A stretch of DNA of 7,762 bases. Origin: Acidobacteriota bacterium. Lineage in GTDB: Bacteria > Acidobacteriota > Blastocatellia > RBC074. The stretch covers positions 1-7,762 of the forward strand of contig JABFSD010000486.1 of the NCBI GenBank assembly GCA_013140935.1, written 5' to 3'. The position numbers were made by a program, and so were the translations under genes. Shown piece after piece: positions 1-6,141 of this stretch. Below the pieces are notes generated by a model that saw only the letters and a list, made by a program, of their open reading frames with translations, searched no databases and was not told the DNA's origin. Each line of letters opens with the position of its first letter. The first letter of the stretch is position 1.

Positions 1-1050
1 GTAGACGGCGGTACGCTCAACGAAGCGGGCTTCCTGCGTTGCATCGCGACGGTTGAGATGTACGGCAAAACCTATCGCGGACTTGCGACGGCGGCGTTCA
101 AGCCGGAACAGTTGCAACCGACGGTGAGCAACCCAACCGATTTCGATGGTTTTTGGGAGGCGGGCAAACAGGCGCTGGCGAAAATTCCGCTGGATGCAAA
201 GCTGACTTACCTGCCCGATTACAGCACGGCGAAATCGGCTTGTTATCACTTGAATGTGCAAAACATCGGAATGGGCGCTGCGCCTTCGCGGCTTTACGGC
301 ATCCTGTGCGAACCGCGCGCCGAAGGGAAATATCCGGCCTTGCTCAACGTGCCCGGCGCGGGCGTGCGGCCTTATCGCGGCATCACTGAGATGGCTGACA
401 AAGGCGTCATCACTTTGCAAATTGGCATTCACGGCATTCCCGTGACGATGGATGTGAGTGTTTACAACGATCTCGGCGCAGGCGCGTTGATGGGTTATCA
501 GTTTTACGGGGTGGAAAGCCGCGACCGTTATTATTACAAGCGCGTTTATCTGGGTTGCGTGCGCGCGAATGACTTTTGAGCGCAGCATCCGAAATTCAAC
601 GGCAGAGATTTGGTCGTCACCGGCGGTTCGCAAGGCGGCGCGCTTTCGATCATCACTGCCGGACTCGATGCGCGCGTGAAAGGTTTGGCGGCCTATTATC
701 CGGCGTTGTCTGACACGACGGGCTATCTCAAAAATCGCGCGGGCGGTTGGCCGCACATGTTTCGACAGGACGGCGCAGGCAGCCATCGAACCGAAGACAA
801 GATCGGTGTATTGGGCTATTACGACGTAGTGAATTTCGCGCGTCGCGTGAAAGTGCCGGGCTTGTATTCGTGGGGCTTCAACGACGAGACGTGTCCGCCG
901 ACTTCGATGTATCCGAGTTATAACGTCATTGCTGCGCCCAAGCAGTTATTGCTGGCGCTTGAAACCGGACACAACACCGTGCCCGAACAAGTCGAACGGG
1001 TGAATCGCTGGCTGGAAAACTTTTTGAAATCCGGCAAGGCAGAGTATTGA
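1..1050 (+). pseudogene. Acetyl-xylan esterase / cephalosporin-C deacetylase (AXE1 family), 5' end outside window, in-frame TGA
   Basis: Alpha/beta hydrolase of the AXE1 family (PF05448), which deacetylates xylan-type polysaccharides or related acetyl esters, usually after export. The frame is already open at base 1, so the N-terminus (probably a signal peptide plus part of a beta-sandwich domain) lies upstream. Residues 1-35 (window frame) look like the end of that N-terminal domain; the motif DFDGFW near residue 50 begins the catalytic domain. The nucleophile motif GGSQGG places Ser210 (628-630), the acid is Asp295 in GFNDE (883-885), and the base is His324 in ETGHN (970-972), so the whole triad is present. 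Codon 193 (577-579) is TGA, in the DF-x-AQHP segment just before the nucleophile strand, where relatives normally carry a hydrophobic residue. The frame is the same before and after, so this is a substitution, not a frameshift. It would cut the protein before its catalytic residues. Restart at TTG 610 would give a piece lacking half the fold. A sequencing error is the alternative. It converges on the next gene with a 4-nt gap. Confidence 0.85.
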
Positions 1051-1054
1051 GGCG

Positions 1055-1474
1055 CTATTCGTAATCGGCTAACGCCTCGTTGATTTCGGCCAGAAAATCG
1101 GGGTCGCCGTTGCGCGGTCGGCGGTAATACCAAAAGTTGTTTTGGGACGACCAGCCTTCTTCGGCGGCGACCTCTTCACCCCACAGGCAAGCCTCAGTCG
1201 GATGAGTCAGCGCCTGAAACTGTTCGTCGGCGCGTTGTAACTGATCGGTAAATGCTTGCGTTTCAGCCTTCGGCACATTGGCAATCACATCGGCCAACAA
1301 CTGGCGCACGTCCAACTCGTTCAAATAATCATCCAGCCCCAGGCCGTAGCCTTCTTCCACCGCAGCGATTAACGCTTCCCATTGTTCGAGCAAGCCGGGC
1401 ACGCCGCCTTCGATGACGGCCATTGCGCAGCCGCGTTCGCTTAAATAATCACGTACCGCCTCTTGTGTATTCAT
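1055..1474 (-). CDS. Small acidic protein, candidate immunity protein for the upstream lipoprotein toxin-like gene
   Basis: I do not recognise a named family. The 139-residue product is cytoplasmic by appearance, with no signal peptide or membrane segment. It is extremely acidic: I count 28 Asp/Glu against 8 Lys/Arg. The first 110 residues look helical, with leucine- and alanine-rich stretches (for example around GLDDYLNEL at 46-54), followed by an aromatic segment NNFWYYRRP at 112-120. The ATG at 1474 was chosen over a longer start at 1525 because it has a GAGGAT ribosome-binding site 6 nt upstream and because the longer form would overlap the preceding gene. The gap to that gene is 10 nt, and the binding site overlaps its stop codon, so translation is probably coupled. 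A small acidic protein encoded directly after a small toxin-like gene is the usual arrangement of an immunity protein. That role is inference from order, size and charge only. No terminator is evident after it; it ends 4 nt from the convergent esterase. Confidence 0.8.
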   Translation of the reverse strand: MNTQEAVRDYLSERGCAMAVIEGGVPGLLEQWEALIAAVEEGYGLGLDDYLNELDVRQLLADVIANVPKAETQAFTDQLQRADEQFQALTHPTEACLWGEEVAAEEGWSSQNNFWYYRRPRNGDPDFLAEINEALADYE

Positions 1475-1480
1475 AGCCTT

Positions 1481-1486
1481 ATCCTC
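1481..1486 (-). promoter_or_regulatory. Ribosome-binding site of the acidic-protein gene, overlapping the toxin-like gene's stop codon
   Basis: On the minus strand GAGGAT lies 6 nt before the ATG at 1474. The TGA stop of the preceding gene (1485-1487) is embedded in it, giving TGAGGAT. This fixes the start choice and suggests translational coupling of the two genes. Confidence 0.65.
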
Positions 1487-1928
1487 AACGTTTGCTTTGC
1501 CGCCAGAAATAATTCGCGCCGTCATTCGGCTTGAAATAGGTGCGAATCGTCAAGTCGTCGTTGAAAGCGAGGAACGCGCCAGACTGCTGATCGAAGCGCG
1601 TGACCGTGCGGTCGCGCCGCACCGATTCGAGTAGGTCGCCGCCCGCCGTGCGGTCGCGCAGCGTTTGGGCTTGTCGCAAGTATTCTTCCGCCGTGACGTT
1701 GCCGAATTCGCGTCCGTGTTTGTCGAAATGATCAAGCCATTTCTGGCGCGAGGCAAACCCGATGTCGGCATGTTTTACCGTACTCACCGGAGAAGGCGCG
1801 ATGGGCGAAGCCGTTGTGATTGGTGCGACAACAGGTTCGTTGGTTGAGCGGCAGGCGGTTAAGGCGAGGCAAAGACACAGCGACCCTATGACGACGCGCG
1901 CGCTGAATGAAAATCGCCCTTGCTGCAT
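1485..1928 (-). CDS. Lipoprotein with C-terminal polymorphic-toxin-like (BECR/colicin D-type) nuclease domain
   Basis: Predicted 147-residue lipoprotein. Residues 1-25 form a signal peptide with a basic start and a hydrophobic core, ending in the lipobox LTAC with Cys26 as the lipidated residue. Arg at +2 would favour the outer membrane by the E. coli Lol rule, which may not hold here. Residues 28-50 are a Pro/Ser/Thr-rich linker. The compact domain at 56-147 has H67..K70-H71-G..EFG, then TAEEYLRQA (79-87), then a segment ending IRTYFKP (128-134) and NYFW (139-142). From memory, this HxxKHGxEFG...EYLxxA...DGxIRTYFKP pattern is seen in C-terminal toxin domains of RHS/CDI-type polymorphic toxins, of the barnase/EndoU/colicin D/RelE (BECR) ribonuclease group. 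Likely active-site candidates are His67 or His71, Arg129, Thr130 and Lys133. The domain is slightly basic. The ATG at 1928 is preferred to the upstream one at 1952 because an AAGGA site lies 5 nt before it and the signal peptide then has normal length. The lipoprotein call is strong; the toxin call is inference. Confidence 0.8.
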   Translation of the reverse strand: MQQGRFSFSARVVIGSLCLCLALTACRSTNEPVVAPITTASPIAPSPVSTVKHADIGFASRQKWLDHFDKHGREFGNVTAEEYLRQAQTLRDRTAGGDLLESVRRDRTVTRFDQQSGAFLAFNDDLTIRTYFKPNDGANYFWRQSKR

Positions 1929-1933
1929 AAAAG

Positions 1934-1942
1934 TCCTTCCCC
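1934..1942 (-). promoter_or_regulatory. Ribosome-binding site deciding the lipoprotein start
   Basis: On the minus strand GGGGAAGGA ends 5 nt before the ATG at 1928. The longer reading from 1952 would start inside the terminator T-run region and carry extra residues ahead of the signal peptide. The site follows directly after the T-run of the upstream terminator. Confidence 0.7.
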
Positions 1943-1981
1943 AAAAAAACAACGAGCGGCAAGGCCGGTGCTTGCCACTCG
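1943..1981 (-). terminator. Intrinsic (rho-independent) terminator after the TPR gene, minus strand
   Basis: An 11-bp stem pairs 1971-1981 with 1953-1963 around a 7-nt loop (1964-1970); one position is a G-U wobble on the minus-strand transcript. It is followed, read leftwards, by TTG and a run of seven T (plus-strand A-run at 1943-1949). This is the classical terminator form and would end transcription from the TPR gene. It lies immediately ahead of the ribosome-binding site of the lipoprotein gene, so it could also act as an attenuator for that gene. Confidence 0.85.
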
Positions 1982-1984
1982 CGT

Positions 1985-2030
1985 AAAAATCGTTGGGTTA
2001 CCGCGTCGGCCTTAGCCGACCCTTAACCCA
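1985..2030 (-). terminator. Second, nested hairpin overlapping the TPR gene stop codon, possible terminator
   Basis: An outer 7-bp arm (TGGGTTA 1994-2000 with TAACCCA 2024-2030) encloses an inner 6-bp arm (GTCGGC 2005-2010 with GCCGAC 2015-2020, 4-nt loop), separated by a small internal loop. On the minus strand it is followed by ATTTTT (1985-1990). The TAA stop of the TPR gene (2023-2025) lies within the outer arm. With the next hairpin it makes a tandem terminator. Confidence 0.6.
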
Positions 2031-2811
2031 CTTTGATAGGCGGATTGGTGACGCCGCCGATGCCCGGCTGCGCTTTCACTTCGGGCAGTTTTTCCACGCG
2101 GCTGGGATCAATGACGGTCAGCCGTGAGATGGCTTCGGTGCCGATGCCCGTAGTGCGAAGCTCTTCGTTGCTCGCCAATTCGAAATAAAGATCAGCGGCC
2201 TCTTTGGGTTTGTTGGCCCCTTCGAAACTGCGCGCGAGTTTCAGCTTGAGCAGGAACACCGAAAGCTCGCCCGGATTGCTGACGAGCTTTTGATAGGTCG
2301 CAATCGCCTCGTCGAATTTCCCGGCGGCTTCATAACGTCCGGCGAGCGCCATTTGCGCCTGCAAGCCGATGCCGGAATTTTTGCCAGCGAGTTCTTTCAA
2401 CGTGGCTTCGGCTTTTTCCGGTTCGAAATAAAGCTGATGCGCCGCCGCGTAATAGCGCCCGATCTCACCGTTGTAAGAGGAATAGTCGGTCGCCGCCTTG
2501 GTGAAGGCTTCATACGCCTTGCGATGTTTTTCGTCTTGCGTAGTGAAAACGTAACCTTTCACATCGGGCGGAATCGGGTTCGCCACCGTCGCATCGTTCA
2601 CGCGATAGGCCTCGGCCAACGATTCTGCCGCGTTGCTGACGCGCCGCGAATAGATCAGCCACGCGATTACGATGAGCGCGACGGCCACGCCGACGCCGAT
2701 CAGGATGTTGATGAGATTGCGGGAATTTTCTTTGACCTTGCCGCTGACTTTTTCGTACTGCTGCAAGAACGGATCGTGTTTCAGTATTTCTGCTTCTCGC
2801 CCTTTAGCCAA
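2023..2811 (-). CDS. Single-TM tetratricopeptide-repeat protein (YfgM/TPR_21-like)
   Basis: 262-residue protein anchored in the inner membrane. Residues 1-32 are a charged cytoplasmic leader, 33-54 a single hydrophobic segment ending before Arg-Arg, and the rest is helical and probably faces the periplasm. TPR-like helices occupy roughly 95-215; the clearest repeat is near 153-180 (ALAGRYEAAGKFDEAIATYQ), and 188-213 is a second. The tail from 235 is Pro/Gly-rich. The topology and size match TPR_21/YfgM-type proteins (PF09976), which in E. coli associate with the SecYEG translocon and periplasmic chaperones; assignment to that exact role is uncertain, since generic TPR scaffold proteins look the same. 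The start is TTG at 2811, because an AAGGAG site sits 8 nt upstream and an in-frame stop lies a few codons further up. It appears to be a single-gene unit with its own promoter (2862-2891) and tandem terminators. Confidence 0.85.
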   Translation of the reverse strand: MAKGREAEILKHDPFLQQYEKVSGKVKENSRNLINILIGVGVAVALIVIAWLIYSRRVSNAAESLAEAYRVNDATVANPIPPDVKGYVFTTQDEKHRKAYEAFTKAATDYSSYNGEIGRYYAAAHQLYFEPEKAEATLKELAGKNSGIGLQAQMALAGRYEAAGKFDEAIATYQKLVSNPGELSVFLLKLKLARSFEGANKPKEAADLYFELASNEELRTTGIGTEAISRLTVIDPSRVEKLPEVKAQPGIGGVTNPPIKVG

Positions 2812-2861
2812 TGTAGTAACTCCTTGTCATAATGAATTGCGGGGCTTTTTAGGAAGCGCGG

Positions 2862-2891
2862 AAAATAGCCGCCAGCCTTCAGCCTTGTCAA
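2862..2891 (-). promoter_or_regulatory. Sigma-70-type promoter of the TPR gene
   Basis: On the minus strand a perfect TTGACA -35 box (2886-2891) is followed after 18 nt by TATTTT (2862-2867) as the -10 box. Transcription would start near 2855, leaving a leader of about 44 nt before the TTG start. The 13-nt word TTGACAAGGCTGA containing the -35 box also occurs at 3927-3939 in another promoter. Confidence 0.65.
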
Positions 2892-2920
2892 GACACGCGC
2901 AAAGAGGGTTCTGCTAAGAA

Positions 2921-3907
2921 ATGAAACGTTGGCTCGCCATCATCGCCGCCCTGATTGGGCTGGCGCTGTTTGTTTACGTCTTGCGGCAAACGGGCCTGGG
3001 CGTCATCGCGGGCGAAGTGCGCAAGGTGGGCGCGGGCTTCGGCTTGATCCTGCTGTTGTCGGCGCTACGTTACGTTTCACGCACCGGCGCGTGGCTCGCT
3101 TGCATGACGCCTGCCGAGCGGTCGGTCGGTTTCTGGCAACTGTTGCGCGCGCGGCTGGCCGGTGAAGCCATCGGCGATTTGACCTTCGGCCCGCTGGTGG
3201 CCGAACCGTTGCGACTGGTTGCGTTAGGCGACCGGCTCACGACGAAAGCGGGCATCTCTTCGCTCGCGGTCGAAAACATCGCTTACACCGTCACGAGTGG
3301 CTTGATGGTGCTGGCCGGAGCCGCAGCCTTGCTGACGAAACTCAGCTTGCAAGATTCGTTGAAGCAAGCGGTTTATGTCGCGTTATTCGTGGTGATGATG
3401 TTGAGCCTGCCGATCATCGTCGTCATCGCGCGTCGTTGGAAAATCGGTTCGCAAACCGCTGCGTGGTTGGCAGCGCGTCTGAATCTGAGCGGCAAACTAA
3501 ATCAACGCCTCGCCGAACTCAGCGAACTGGAAGATTACGTCTTCGATTTTTACGCCAAGCGTCCGCGCGATTTTGTCGCTTTGTTATTGTGCGAAACGCT
3601 CTTTCACGCGGGGGGCATTGCCGAAATTTTTACGACGTTGACGTTGCTCGGTGTGCCGATGAGTTTGGCGACTGCGTTCATGCTCGAATCGTTGAATCGC
3701 GCGTTGAACATCGCGTTTATGTTCGTGCCCGCGCTGGTCGGCGTAGACGAACTCGGCACGGGTTTCGTCACCGCCGCGCTCGGTCTTGGCACTACGCCCG
3801 GCGTAACGCTTGCCGTGATTCGCAAGATCAGAATGTTCTTTTGGATCGGCGTCGGACTCGTCTTGTTATTGCGAGGACAGCGCCAGCGGCGTGAACGCAC
3901 CACTTAG
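2921..3907 (+). CDS. Flippase-like / lysylphosphatidylglycerol synthase TM-domain protein (UPF0104 family)
   Basis: 328-residue integral membrane protein with about seven to eight hydrophobic segments (roughly 4-21, 37-53, 117-138, 149-170, 217-243, 246-270 and 304-318, plus a weaker one near 280) and a basic C-terminal tail. It resembles the PF03706/TIGR00374 group, which includes the membrane half of MprF, YbhN and the hopanoid-linked HpnL; members are thought to move lipids or polyprenyl-linked sugars across the inner membrane. Family-like features are the GEAIGD...VAEPLR stretch at 81-98, the FHAGGIAEI segment at 228-236 and a GVDELG motif at 274-279. There is no C-terminal synthase domain, so it is not a complete lysyl-PG synthase. 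The substrate cannot be told from sequence. It starts at ATG 2921 with only a weak AGAGGG site about 12 nt upstream. It diverges from the TPR gene, and I saw no strong plus-strand promoter in the 109-nt gap. Confidence 0.85.
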   Translation: MKRWLAIIAALIGLALFVYVLRQTGLGVIAGEVRKVGAGFGLILLLSALRYVSRTGAWLACMTPAERSVGFWQLLRARLAGEAIGDLTFGPLVAEPLRLVALGDRLTTKAGISSLAVENIAYTVTSGLMVLAGAAALLTKLSLQDSLKQAVYVALFVVMMLSLPIIVVIARRWKIGSQTAAWLAARLNLSGKLNQRLAELSELEDYVFDFYAKRPRDFVALLLCETLFHAGGIAEIFTTLTLLGVPMSLATAFMLESLNRALNIAFMFVPALVGVDELGTGFVTAALGLGTTPGVTLAVIRKIRMFFWIGVGLVLLLRGQRQRRERTT

Positions 3908-3926
3908 GCTTGGTTTGAATTCGTTT

Positions 3927-3955
3927 TTGACAAGGCTGATAGCCCTTCTTACACT
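3927..3955 (+). promoter_or_regulatory. Sigma-70-type promoter of the C26 hydrolase / MFS operon
   Basis: TTGACA (3927-3932), 17-nt spacer, then TACACT (3950-3955; four of six consensus positions). A start near 3962 gives a leader of about 38 nt. It lies in the 92-nt gap after the UPF0104 gene, so the operon has its own promoter. Its first 13 bases match those of the promoter at 2879-2891 (opposite strand). Confidence 0.6.
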
Positions 3956-3999
3956 CGCCGCCTGCTTCACATTTAACGCATCCACAAAGGCACATCGCA

Positions 4000-4794
4000 T
4001 TGGAACCTAACCTTCACAAACGACCGCTGATCGGCATCACTACGCGGTTGGAGGTCAAAAAAGACAACTTCTATCTGCGCCGTTTTTACGCCGAAGCGCT
4101 TGAGGCTGCGGGCGCTACGCCGGTCTATATCCCGCTGATTCCGAATCGTGAATATCTGGGCGCGCTGATCGAACGCATGGACGGCTTGTTGTTGTCAGGC
4201 AGTGCCAGCGATCTCGACCCGGCGCATTACGGCGAAGAGCCGCTGCCGCGTCTGGGGCCGGTCGTCGCCGAACGTGACAGTTGCGATTTGTTGCTGCTGG
4301 AAATGGCTGAGAAGCGCAAGATGCCGGTGCTGGCGATTTGTTTCGGCTTGCAATCGTTGAACGTCGCGCGCGGCGGTTCGCTCTATCAAGACCTCGAATC
4401 GCAAGTGCCCAACGCGCTGAAACATGAGCAAGGCGTACCAGCCAATCGGCCTTCGCATTTCATTCAACTCGAAACCGACGCGCAACTGGCGCAATGGGCG
4501 GGCAATCTTTCGGTGCGCGTCAACAGCAGCCACCATCAGGCGATCAAAGACCTCGGACGCGACTTGCGCATCGTCGCGCGCGCTTCTGACCAAGTGATCG
4601 AAGCCGTCGAAGACCCACGCCCTGACCGTTTTGTCATCGGCGTGCAATGGCATCCTGAAATCGGTTGGGAGCGCGATCAGTTTTCGCAGGCGATCTTTGC
4701 GCGCTTCGTTACGGCCTCGCGCCAATGGGCATCTGCTTTCGGAGGCAAAGACCATTGGTCGGTGATGAGCCAGCCCGAAGAAACGGATTTTTAA
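4000..4794 (+). CDS. Peptidase C26 / gamma-glutamyl-gamma-aminobutyrate hydrolase family (PuuD-like)
   Basis: 264-residue cytoplasmic class I glutamine-amidotransferase-like hydrolase. It opens with RPLIGITTR (8-16), typical of PF07722, has the glycine-poor variant [10 protein letters not shown] (65-74) where relatives carry GGxDvdP, and then YGEE. The nucleophile elbow is [10 protein letters not shown] with Cys114, and the other triad residues sit in GVQWHPE, His218 and Glu220. SSHHQ at 176-180 is also family-typical. The set is complete, so it should be active. PuuD hydrolyses gamma-glutamyl-GABA in putrescine breakdown, but relatives act on other gamma-glutamyl amides, and no other Puu genes are visible, so the substrate is open. 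The start is TTG at 4000 with AAAGG 9 nt upstream; this keeps the first strand whole. The C-terminal 25 residues beyond the fold look extra. It is 3 nt from the transporter gene and almost surely co-transcribed. Confidence 0.87.
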   Translation: MEPNLHKRPLIGITTRLEVKKDNFYLRRFYAEALEAAGATPVYIPLIPNREYLGALIERMDGLLLSGSASDLDPAHYGEEPLPRLGPVVAERDSCDLLLLEMAEKRKMPVLAICFGLQSLNVARGGSLYQDLESQVPNALKHEQGVPANRPSHFIQLETDAQLAQWAGNLSVRVNSSHHQAIKDLGRDLRIVARASDQVIEAVEDPRPDRFVIGVQWHPEIGWERDQFSQAIFARFVTASRQWASAFGGKDHWSVMSQPEETDF

Positions 4795-4797
4795 CCA

Positions 4798-5994
4798 ATG
4801 AACAGGCAAGACAAACTCACCGTCGCGTTGCTCTCGACGACGCATTTCGTACTCGATTCCTATTCGAGCTTTATCTTTCCGCTGTTGCCTCTGTTGGCGA
4901 CGAAGTTGCACCTCACTGCTGCCCAGGTCGGATGGTTGACGCCGATGTTGATGATTACGTCGTCGTTGTTGCAACCCGCTTACGGACTCATCTCTGACCG
5001 CTATCTCAAACGCGAAATGGCGATTTTCGGCCCGCTGGTCGCGGCGATTTTTCTTTCGTGTTTGGGCATGGCTACGAGCTTGCCGATGCTGATGGTGATT
5101 GTGATTGCGGGCGGCATCGGCATCGGAGCCTTTCATCCGCAAGGCGCAGCCATCGTGTCGCGCGCGGCTTCGAGTGGTGGTCATCAGGGCTTAGTGATGT
5201 CCGTCTTTTCTTCGACGGGTACGGTTGGTTACGCGCTGGGGCCGCTGATTATTGCCGCCGTCGTAGCCAATTTCGGCTTAGAGAAAAGCTGGTACACGAT
5301 GTTCTGGGGCATCGCCATCGCCGCCGTGATGTGGATGTATTGTCCGGCGCTGCCTGATCGAAAAACTGAAACGCAAAGTGTGAGTTTGCGCGATGCCTTG
5401 CTCGCCGTGTGGCAGCCGCTCACGCTTTTGTATTTTGCCGTCGTCTTGCGCTCGGCGGTATCGGTAAGCGTACAAACCTTTTTGCCCTTTGCGTTGCAAG
5501 ACAGCGGCTTGACGACGACCGCAATCAGTTCGGTGTTGGCAGGCTTTTTATTCTTCGGCGGCATCGGTGGATTTTTCGGCGGCGGCATGGCTGACCGTTG
5601 GGGAGCGCGGCGCGTGACGCTCGTCTCGCTGTTGATCGCTACGCCGCTTTTGCTGATGGCGTTCGCTACGACGGGGCCATTGAGTTACACGTTGATGATG
5701 TTGGGCGGCACGGCGTTGAACCTGCCCATCCCGGTCAGCGTAGTGATGGCGCAACGTCTTGTGCCGCACGGCGCGAGTACTGTATCGGCGCTGATGATGG
5801 GCTTCGCTTGGGGAGCCGGAGCATTGCTCGCTCCGTTGGCGGGTTGGCTGGGCGCGCGCTATGGATTCTTTCACGCGCTGTGGCTGATGAGCCTGCTGCC
5901 ATTGGTTTCGGCGCTGTTGCTTTGGTTTTATCCGGCGGACGAAAAGCGCATGAAAGTGAAAGTTGCAGAAGAAGTCTTTGCGGCTGGCGATTAG
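4798..5994 (+). CDS. MFS transporter, fosmidomycin-resistance (Fsr)-like
   Basis: 398-residue inner-membrane major facilitator with about 12 hydrophobic segments in two halves, joined by a hydrophilic loop near 185-198. It resembles Fsr, a proton-driven efflux protein giving fosmidomycin resistance in E. coli: an early HFVLDSYSSF segment (16-25), LLPLLATKLHLTAAQVGWL (29-47), LQPAYGLISDR (58-68, a loop 2-3 motif), GIGIGAFHPQGAA (106-118) and GTVGYALGPL (141-150). The second half has a motif-A-like GGGMADRWGARR at 261-272. The true substrate is unknown; many Fsr-like carriers are unstudied and export small acidic or amide molecules. Only 3 nt separate it from the hydrolase gene, and its own ribosome-binding site is poor, so it probably relies on translational coupling. 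No strong terminator follows: only a 5-bp arm around the stop codon (5981-5997). Confidence 0.87.
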   Translation: MNRQDKLTVALLSTTHFVLDSYSSFIFPLLPLLATKLHLTAAQVGWLTPMLMITSSLLQPAYGLISDRYLKREMAIFGPLVAAIFLSCLGMATSLPMLMVIVIAGGIGIGAFHPQGAAIVSRAASSGGHQGLVMSVFSSTGTVGYALGPLIIAAVVANFGLEKSWYTMFWGIAIAAVMWMYCPALPDRKTETQSVSLRDALLAVWQPLTLLYFAVVLRSAVSVSVQTFLPFALQDSGLTTTAISSVLAGFLFFGGIGGFFGGGMADRWGARRVTLVSLLIATPLLLMAFATTGPLSYTLMMLGGTALNLPIPVSVVMAQRLVPHGASTVSALMMGFAWGAGALLAPLAGWLGARYGFFHALWLMSLLPLVSALLLWFYPADEKRMKVKVAEEVFAAGD

Positions 5995-6013
5995 CCGTAA
6001 ACCGAAAATGAAA

Positions 6014-6113
6014 CATTCTCCATTCTCAATTCACCATTCTTCATTCATTTACAGGGTATGATCTGGCGGCAGTTATTCTCTGTAGAAGAATTGAGAATAG
6101 GGAATGGAGAATG
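6014..6113. repeat. Inverted pair of degenerate heptad-repeat arrays
   Basis: The left array (6014-6048) is five 7-nt units of the form CATTCtc: CATTCTC, CATTCTC, AATTCAC, CATTCTT, CATTCAT. The right array (6088-6115) is the reverse-oriented form: GAATTGA, GAATAGG, GAATGGA, GAATGCC. The 19 bases at 6014-6032 are the exact reverse complement of the right arm at 6088-6113 once 7 bases (6099-6105, one unit) are looped out. A 55-nt loop separates the arms. It could fold into a long hairpin between the MFS gene and the peptidase gene. It resembles short tandem heptanucleotide repeats known from cyanobacteria and other genomes. A role as transcription barrier or as a mobile repeat is unproven. Confidence 0.75.
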
Positions 6114-6141
6114 CCAACACGCACATTCGCAGGAGAAAGCG

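Noticed and set aside
577..579. TGA read as selenocysteine or as reassigned tryptophan
   Set aside because: Relatives have an ordinary hydrophobic residue here, I see no convincing stem-loop just downstream, and TGA ends other genes in the window.
610..1050. Separate gene starting at TTG 610
   Set aside because: It starts in the middle of the conserved strand leading to the nucleophile and has no ribosome-binding site; it is the continuation of the interrupted esterase.
2290..2832. Plus-strand open frame (180 codons) opposite the TPR gene
   Set aside because: It has no family signal, is Arg/Phe-rich, and sits opposite a gene with a clear membrane segment, repeats, promoter and terminator.
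4195..5184. Long minus-strand open frame (329 codons) opposite the hydrolase and MFS genes
   Set aside because: It lies wholly opposite two well-recognised genes, spans their junction, and its product is a low-complexity Arg/His/Gln-rich string with no family resemblance. It is a codon-bias shadow.
5981..5997. Small palindrome CGGCT/AGCCG around the MFS stop codon as terminator
   Set aside because: Only 5 bp of stem and no T-run; too weak to call.
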